Below, in pieces: positions 1-5,663 of a DNA stretch of 5,663 nucleotides. The number at the start of each line of letters is the position of its first letter. Within the stretch, counting starts at the first letter, position 1. The stretch comes from Acidobacteriaceae bacterium (GTDB lineage: Bacteria > Acidobacteriota > Terriglobia > Terriglobales > Acidobacteriaceae), in contig PMBA01000203.1 of assembly GCA_003152795.1 (NCBI GenBank), positions 1 through 5,663 on the forward strand, read 5' to 3'. A program made the translations under genes and the position numbers. Below the pieces are notes generated by a model, which worked only from the letters and a program-made list of their open reading frames with translations, was not told where the DNA came from and did not search any database.

Positions 1-2
1 GC

Positions 3-203
3 AGCCTGCCGGTTACGTCGAGTTTGCCGAGTGGAGTGACGGCGTCGTTCAATCCGGCGATCACGGGCGGCACGAGTGTGCTGACGCTTACGGCGAGTGG
101 TTCGGCAACCACCTGCGGACCAACGACGGTGACCATCACCGGCACCTCGGGCAGTTTGACCCAGACCACCACCATCAGCCTCACCGTGACCGCGGCGGGT
201 CCG
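3..203 (+). other. Protein region: C-terminal part of a Thr/Ser-rich Ig-like module
   Basis: Residues 1-67 contain G-V-T-A-S-F-N-P, then L-T-L-T-A-S-G, then T-V-T-I-T-G-T-S-G-S-L-T followed by I-S-L-T-V-T. This alternating beta-strand pattern, with a closing TSGSL..TT.I.LTV strand, is the ending I know from Ig-like modules (NEW3/BACON-like) in large secreted acidobacterial and planctomycete proteins. One Cys lies at codon 114. The module is cut on its left side, so its family cannot be fixed; the beta-sandwich nature is clear but the family name is tentative. Confidence 0.5.
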
Positions 204-3200
204 GGGGCGGTGCTCAATCCGGGTTCAGCACACCAGGGATCGACCGAGACCATCGTAATTACGGGAAGCGGCACTAATTTCGGAGCGGGCACGACGGTCA
301 GTTTTGGAGCCGACATCACGACGGGCACGTTGACCGTAAATGGTCCGACAAGCGCGTCGGTCGCGATCACGATTGATAACGTGGCTGCCCTCGGGTCGCG
401 CAGCGTAACCCTCACAACCGGCTCGAAAGTGGTGACCGCAACCTTCACCGTGATGGCCGGGGTGCCGGCGATAACGCTAATCAGTACGAACACGATTAAG
501 CCGACGCAGACCGAAAGCGTGAACGTGACCGGGGTCTTCACCAACTGGGCCAGCGGAACCACCCTGGCTAATTTCGGTCCCGGAATCTCCGTGGGAGGCG
601 CGCCCGCGGGCACGTTTGGCCCTGTGACCGTCACCAGTCCGACAGGTCTGACGGCGAGTCTCAGCGCTTCCGGCGCTTCGAACGGCTATCGCGCCGTTCA
701 AATCCAGACCGGATCGCAAACTCTAACCGTAAACAACGGAATGTTTGTGGGAGCCTGCACTACGAACGCGCCGACGGTGGTGCAAGTCAGCCCGGCCGAT
801 GGCGCCTCGAACGCGCCGCTGAATTCCCAGGTCCAGGTACAGTTCAGCGTCCCCATGAGTCGCAGCACGTTCACGCTCAAGACCTCGGGCACTGTCTTTT
901 TCTACGACGCGAACAACGGCGCGGTGGAAGTGCCGGGCACGATCAGCCTGGATGCTTCCGGCACGATTGCTACGATCACGCCCAGCGGAGCGCTGGCGGC
1001 GGGCGATCAGTTTTACACCGACCTGAGCTACAACAGTCCGTACGTGCAGGATACCTGCGGCAATGTGCTGGCCGAAGAGCTGTACTCCTTCAACACCGTG
1101 TTCAGCCCCGATATAACAGGGCCGACCCTGCTCGGCACCAGCCCCGTAAATGGCGACACAAATATCCCGCTGAGTGGGACCCCGGGAGCGACGCCGGTTG
1201 TTTTGCAGTTCGATACGCCGGTTGATCCGATCACGGCGCAGGCTGGCTTCTCGATGCAGAGCGGCGGCAACCCGGTCCCCGGCAACTTCACTTATTCCAC
1301 CGACGACAAGACCGTCACTTTTGCGCCCGTCAAACCGTTGACCGCGAGCACGAGCTATACGGTCAACTACAGCGCGCAGATCACCGACGCGGCTGGGAAT
1401 CCGCTGACCAACGCGGGCAGTTTGAGCTTTACGACCGGGACCGGGAGTGACACAACCACTCCCTCGGTGGTGCTTGTGGACCCGCCGAACGGAATGTTCG
1501 GAGTTGGCTTGAACGCGACGCCGCACCTGACGTTCAGCGAGCCGGTCAACGGTCTGAATCTACCGGCGGCGCTGAACCTAGTTTATGGCGATACGGGGGT
1601 GATCATCCCCGCCACGGTAACGGTTGCGGCGAACCGTTTAAGTGCGACGCTGACGCCCGCCGCGCCGCTTCTGCCAAATACCTACTACAACGTGGCTCTC
1701 TCCGCGAACGGCTACAGTGATATTGCCGGCAACGCCGGTTCTGGTTCGTCCACGTCGTTCTACACGGGAGCGAACGCCGACACGAATTCCGGCACGGTCG
1801 CCACCATCAATCCCGGCAACGGGCAGACGGGGGTTCCGCTCAACGTCCAGATTATTGCGGTGCTGAGTAAGAGCATCGATCCCACATCGGTTACGAACAA
1901 CTCCATCACCGTCACGCCGAACGGCGGCAGCACGATTGCCGGAACGCTGAAGCTGGCCGGTGACGGTGTCACCCTGACCTTCGTGCCCACCGCGGCGCTC
2001 AGCGCTTCCACGGTCTACAACGTGTCGGTCGGCGGCTTTACAGACATCGACGGGAATGCGGTCACGACCTTTGCCAGTTCGTTTACGACCGGCACCAGTG
2101 GGTACGGCAGCGGATCGTTCACCGTGGTTTCGACTTCTCCGGTGAACGGAGCCACCAGCGTGCCGGTGACCAGTCCAGTTACGTTCACGATGAGCAGCCT
2201 CATCAATGCGGCGTCGGTAAATGCCAATACCGTCTTTGTCTCCATGAGCAACGGCGGTCAGGTTGTAGCGGGGAGCTACAGCGTGAGTGGCGTGTCGGTG
2301 ACGTTTACCCCGCTGACTCAATACCCGGCCAGCACGCTGATGAACATGAGCGTCTGCAACCTGACGGACGAGGCGGGCAACGCGGATTGTCAAGCCTACA
2401 GCTTTACGACTGCCAGCACGCCGGACACGACGGCGCCGACAGTGACCATTTCACCGGCCAACGGCGCTACCAACGTTGGGCTCAACACCCAGATCGTGCT
2501 GAGCTTCTCGGAGTCGATCAACCCGGCCACCATCAACACCAATACGCTGGCGCTGTTCAACGGCGGTACCGTGATCAATTACGGCTACAGCATCTCGCGG
2601 GATAACCGCACGATTGTCATGAATCCGGGCGGTAGCGCGTTTACTCCGGGCGCCACCATCACCGTCGAACTTAGCAGCGGCATTCGGGATCTATCGGGCA
2701 ATGCCCTGGCGAATACCAGCAGCCAGTTCACGCTGACCACGGCGCTCCCGAACACGCAACCCTCGGTGGTTAGTATGCGTCCGGGCGATGGGGCAACGGA
2801 TGTCCCCGCCAACACGGTGGTGACGCTATTCACCAGCGCCGCGATGAATCCTGCCACCATCGCTGGAGCCCTCCACGTCATCGACAAAGGAGTGGTGGTT
2901 TCGGGAACGGTGCAACTGTTCAGCAACGGGCAAGCGATTGAGTTCACGCCGGGCGCTTCGTTCACGGCGGGTGACTCGATTCAGGTTTACCTGGATTCCA
3001 CCGCTACCAGCGCGGACGGTGTTCCGCTGCAGAGCTTCTCGGGGCAGTTCACCGTGTCCGGTCCGTTAGTCAAGACGTCGGCCAGCGTGCTGGCCGCGAA
3101 CCCGCCGACCTTCAGCAATGTGCCGCTGAACACCATCATCCAGATTCAATACGACCAGGCACTGCAAGCCAGCACCATCAACAGCGTCACCGTAGCGCTC

Positions 3201-5663
3201 TACCAGTCCAGCACGGCAACCTTCCTTAGCCCGACGCTGTCTTTGGTGGGCAACGGTCAGGTCATCAACATCGCTCCCACCAGCAACCTGGTTGCGGGAT
3301 CGATGTACTCCGTCTACATCAATTACGGCGGCACGGTGACCAACACCAAGGGCGTAGCGGTGCAGTCCTACGAATTGGACTTCACGGCGGGAGCAGCGGC
3401 GGATAACGCCGCGCCGGTGATCGTGTCACAGGCGCCAGGCAATGCCTCCACCAACGTCGGCACCAATGCCCCGGTTTCCGTAAACTTCAACAAGGCGATC
3501 AATCCGGTGTCGGTGACCGGAAGCACCATCCAGTTAACCGCGGGCTCAATCACTGAAGTACCCTCGAGCATCGCCTTCAGCCCCGACTACACGCGCGTTT
3601 CCATCACGCCGATGGCCCCCCTGCCGCCGAGCACGCAGATGACGGTGACGATCAACGGTGTGACCAGCGAGGCGGGCAAGGCAGTCGCCAAAACCATAAC
3701 GACCTTCACCACACAGGCGCAACCGGACGTCGCTCCGGCCTACGTGGTCAATGCCAGCGTGCAGAGCGGGCAGGCCAATGTTCCGGTGAACTCCGTGTTC
3801 ACCATGCAGTTCAGCAAGCCGATGGACGTTGGAAGTCTGGAAGTTGCAACGGTAGGCGTCTTTTCCACCGACTGCGGTGATGGGTCTGTGCCCGCATCGG
3901 TTTCGTGGAGCGCCGACCAGACCACGATTTCCATCGTGCCCAACAGCCCGTTGGCGGTCGGAGCCCAGTTGTACCTCTACAGCAATTCCATGACGGACTT
4001 CTCCGGAAATCCGCAGCAGACCTTCTGCAATGGTTTTACGACGTCGTTCAGCGCGAACACGAATCCGCCGACGGTCGTTAACACCAGTCCGGAAAACATC
4101 CAGACGCAAGTCCCCGTGAACGCGCCCGTCCAGATTCTTTTCAGCGAGCCGGTGAACCCCACCAGCATTGGCCAGATCACGATCACCACGGGCGGCAAAC
4201 CGGTCGCGGTCACGGCAACGTTTACCGCGGCCAGCCAATTGCTGACCTTGACGCCCTCGCTGCCGTTACTGGCCAACGCCAGCTACACTCTCACCGTTAC
4301 CGGCGTCAAAGACACTGCCGGCAATCAGATGACGGCCACGGTTACGAATACGTTCACCACCGGGCCAACCTTCAACTTGCTTCATCCGGCGGTAACCCTG
4401 ACGGATCCGCCGGCTGGCGCCACCGGTGTGGGCACCAACGTGGCGCCGCGCATTGTCTTCAACGAGCGCCTCAATCCGCTCAGCGTCGTTACCAGTTCGA
4501 ACGAGCTGTATTACAACGGCTCCGTCCAGTTGTTCAACTACAGCACCGGACAGTGGGTGCCCGTCACGATCAGCATGTCCGCCGACCGGATGACCGCAAC
4601 CATTACGCCAGGTTCTCCGCTGCAGCCGAATAGTAACTACGTAATTTATGCAGGAGCAACTGCGGCCTACTACGACGTGGCCGGCAATTCCGGCACCTAT
4701 TACTTCGGCAACTTCTGGACCGGTTCGGGTTCGGACACCGCCCATGCCACGGCCCTCAGCATCAGTCCGGCAAACACGCAGACCGGGGTTCCGCTGAACG
4801 CGCAGATTGTCGCGGTGATGAGTGACGCGATCGACCCCACAACGGTGACGAACAGCTCAATAACAGTTACGCCGTCGGGCGGCAGCGCCATCGCCGGAAC
4901 CGTCGCGCTGGCTAGCGACGGCGTCACTTTGACTTTTGTGCCCACGGCGGCCCTGGCCGCTTCCAAGCTCTACAACGTGTCAGTCACCGGCTTCAACGAT
5001 GTTGAGGGTAATGCGGTCACTAGCTTCGCCAGTTCGTTCACGACGGGAACAACTTCGTACGGTTACGGAACGTTCACCGTTGTTTCGACGAGTCCAGCCA
5101 ACGGCGCCACCAGCGTGCCGGTAACCAGTCCCGTCACATTCACCATGAGCAACCTGATCAATGTGGCGTCGGTAAACTCCAATAGCGTCGAAGTCCGCGT
5201 CTTCGCCTCGCAAATTGTAGTGGCCGGGACCTACAGCGTGAGTGGCGCGTCGGTGACCTTCACGCCGCTCACCCCGTACCCGGCCAGCACGCAGATGGGT
5301 ATGTACGTAAACGGAATCATGGACGAGGCGGGCAACAGCGCTGCCACCGGCGGTTGGACGTTTACTACTGCCGCCACCGCGGACCACACCGCCCCGACAG
5401 TGACCATCTCCCCGGCGAACGGCACCACCAACGCCGGCCTGAACACGCAAGTCGTGCTGACGTTCTCCGAATCCATCAACCCGGCGACGATAACTGCCAG
5501 CAGCGTCAACCTGCTGAATGGAGACGTGCCGCTTAACCCGGCCACCTCCATCTCTCGCGATAACCGCACCGTAGTTCTCAACTACAACAGTTCCACGCTG
5601 CCCGCCGGCGCCACTATTACCGTGACCGCCGCAAACCTGATTACGGATCTGTCGGGCAACGCG
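3..5663 (+). CDS. Giant Ig-like (SbsA/Big_5) repeat surface protein, internal fragment
   Basis: One reading frame is open through all 1887 codons, with neither start nor stop in the window; bases 1-2 finish a preceding codon. The translation is wholly beta-sandwich repeat: an Ig-like module (residues 1-67), two IPT/TIG-like modules (68-252), then 15 Big_5-type domains (256-1887). Composition fits an exported protein: rich in Thr, Ser, Gly, Asn, Ala and Val, with only seven Cys that I count and few Lys. I see no signal peptide, membrane segment, sorting signal or catalytic motif, as expected for an internal piece. Big_5 domains in known proteins act as spacers or lattice modules in S-layers, adhesins and secreted enzymes, so a structural or adhesive role outside the cell is inferred; any functional head would lie outside the window. 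Internal ATGs (for example 741 and 2340) are not starts, because homologous domain sequence runs through them. I do not recognise a named gene. Confidence 0.93.
204..464 (+). other. Protein region: IPT/TIG-like module 1
   Basis: Residues 68-154. The module opens with L-N-P-G-S and has an I-V-I-T-G-S-G-T-N-F strand, then T-T-V-S-F-G and G-T-L-T-V-N. It closes with V-A-I-T-I-D-N, a G-S-R-S-V-T-L-T-T-G hairpin and a final T-F-T-V strand. The order (P-G-S, I-T-G.G..F, V.FG, S...V.I, G.R.V...G) is the layout of IPT/TIG-like beta-sandwiches found in bacterial surface proteins. No binding residues can be named. It sits directly before a second, related module. Confidence 0.6.
465..758 (+). other. 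Protein region: IPT/TIG-like module 2
   Basis: Residues 155-252. It follows the same plan as the previous module: S-V-N-V-T-G-V-F-T-N-W matches I-V-I-T-G-S-G-T-N-F, T-T-L-A-N-F-G matches T-T-V-S-F-G, and G-Y-R-A-V-Q-I-Q-T-G-S matches G-S-R-S-V-T-L-T-T-G-S. It ends in a G-M-F-V-G-A-C stretch that leads into the Big_5 array. The Cys at codon 756 lies in this linker and may pair with the Cys at 1056 in the first Big_5 domain (inference). It is slightly longer than module 1, with extra residues around G-G-A-P-A-G-T-F. Confidence 0.6.
768..3725 (+). repeat. Nine-domain super-repeat, copy A (domains 1-9)
   Basis: Domains 1-6 of this block resemble domains 10-15 in the same order, so the block of nine appears to be the higher-order unit, about 2955 bp or 985 residues. 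D-x-x-G-N turns in matching domains are 2946, 2925, 2955, 2955, 2955 and 2958 bp apart for pairs 1/10 to 6/15. Domains 7-9 have no partner in the window; they are predicted to recur downstream if the unit is complete. The first boundary is arbitrary: it marks where the Big_5 array begins, not a proven duplication edge. Confidence 0.6.
1779..2750 (+). repeat. High-similarity three-domain block, copy 1 (domains 4-6)
   Basis: This is the best-conserved part of the super-repeat. In hand alignment against 4734-5663, a 70-residue stretch of domain 4 (from G-V-P-L-N at 1830) has 54 identical residues. A 41-residue stretch of domain 5 (from F-T-V-V-S-T-S-P at 2118) has 35, and 92 residues of domain 6 (from T-A-P-T at 2427) have 59. 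About 20 of the 54 identical residues in domain 4 use a different codon in the other copy, so the DNA has diverged at silent sites while the protein was kept: an old duplication, not a recent copy or an assembly artefact. Confidence 0.8.
3726..5663 (+). repeat. Nine-domain super-repeat, copy B (domains 10-15, truncated)
   Basis: This is the second copy of the super-repeat, cut by the window end after six domains. Domain 12 carries about ten extra residues in its middle relative to domain 3 (around Q-L-F-N-Y-S-T-G-Q-W). This explains why the copy-to-copy offset shifts from 2925 bp at the start of that pair to 2955 bp at its end. Domain 10 matches domain 1 only loosely, although both carry a Cys near the D-x-x-G-N region that most domains lack. 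Confidence 0.55.
4734..5663 (+). repeat. High-similarity three-domain block, copy 2 (domains 13-15)
   Basis: This is the partner of 1779-2750, shifted by 2955 bp in domains 13 and 14 and by 2958 bp in domain 15. The linker F-T-T-G-T-T-S-Y-G-Y-G before domain 14 matches F-T-T-G-T-S-G-Y-G-S-G before domain 5; this glycine/tyrosine linker occurs nowhere else in the window and marks the register. Domain 14 lacks both cysteines present in domain 5. The block is cut after the D-L-S-G-N-A turn of domain 15. Confidence 0.8.

Larger units (their letters stand above)
768..5663 (+). repeat. Tandem array of 15 SbsA/Big_5-type Ig-like domains
   Basis: Approximate domain starts are 768, 1119, 1449, 1779, 2115, 2424, 2751, 3072, 3402, 3726, 4062, 4383, 4734, 5070 and 5382; the fifteenth is cut at the window end. 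The defining signals are a proline-led start with variants of S-P-A-N-G-A-T-N-V-P-L-N, a strand such as F-S-E-S-I-N-P-A-T-I, a strand of the type V-T-F-T-P..L.A.T.Y.V.V, a D-x-x-G-N turn, and a closing F-T-T-G before a short linker, often D-T-T-A-P. The D-x-x-G-N codons begin at 1050, 1386, 1719, 2043, 2367, 2688, 3996, 4311, 4674, 4998, 5322 and 5646. Domains 7, 8 and 9 carry S-A-D-G-V (3009), N-T-K-G-V (3342) and S-E-A-G-K (3666) instead. Domains are joined with almost no linker, consistent with a stiff stalk or lattice. The family call rests on motif recognition, not a profile search. Confidence 0.85.

Noticed and set aside
741..743. Possible internal start codon, ATG at 741 in the main frame
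   Set aside because: Module sequence continues without a break upstream to base 3, and I see no purine-rich ribosome binding site before it.
723..1526. Long open frame on the minus strand (267 codons), with others at 1638-2393 and 3546-4238
   Set aside because: They are antisense to a continuous, clearly homologous + strand coding frame. Their translations are Arg/Gly/His-rich without domain motifs, typical of shadow frames opposite GC-rich Thr/Ala/Gly codons.
1760..4966. Apparent paralogous minus-strand proteins at 1760-2011 and 4700-4966 sharing A-A-V-G-T-K-V and L-F-V-T
   Set aside because: Their likeness is only the mirror image of the + strand duplication of domains 4 and 13. The same explanation covers the look-alike small + strand frames at 2387-2605 and 5354-5536.
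768..5663. Assembly artefact as the source of the long-distance repeats
   Set aside because: The copies differ at many silent and replacement sites and contain small in-frame length differences, which an assembly error would not produce.
1..5663. RNA genes, CRISPR array, insertion sequence, promoter, terminator or multi-gene system
   Set aside because: The coding frame fills the whole window. The direct repeats are translated protein domains of about 330 bp, not short regular repeats with spacers, and no terminal inverted repeats or transposase motifs are visible.

Overview
The whole window lies inside one very large protein-coding gene on the + strand. Reading from base 3, all 1887 codons to base 5663 are open, with no start or stop, so both ends of the gene are outside the window. 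Residue number equals codon start position divided by 3. No RNA gene, mobile element, CRISPR array, promoter or terminator is visible, and no intergenic space is present.

Layout: bases 3-203 are the end of a Thr/Ser-rich Ig-like beta-sandwich module. Bases 204-758 hold two IPT/TIG-like beta-sandwich modules. Bases 768-5663 hold an unbroken run of 15 Ig-like domains of the SbsA/Big_5 type, about 103-117 residues each; the last is cut by the window end. Each domain starts with a variant of [A/P]PTV..SPANGATNVPLN, continues with F(S/N)(E/K)P(I/M/V)(N/D)P.(T/S)(I/V), and ends with a D-x-x-G-N turn followed by an F-T-T-G strand and linker.

The 15 domains are not a simple one-domain repeat. Domain n resembles domain n+9: 1/10, 2/11, 3/12, 4/13, 5/14 and 6/15. 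This gives a nine-domain super-repeat with a period near 2955 bp (985 residues). The match is strong in 4-6 versus 13-15 (64-85 % identity in hand-aligned stretches) and weaker in 1-3 versus 10-12.

The product is most likely a giant exported surface protein (S-layer-like, adhesin-like, or the stalk of a larger secreted protein). It is rich in Thr, Ser, Gly, Asn, Ala and Val, has very few Cys and Lys, and shows no enzyme motif. GC content looks close to 60 %. The combination of IPT-like and Big_5 modules with this wording is familiar to me from Acidobacteriota (Solibacter/Bryobacter-type genomes), but that assignment is inference and only moderately secure. No multi-gene system can be read here; the noteworthy content is the repeat architecture of one giant gene.
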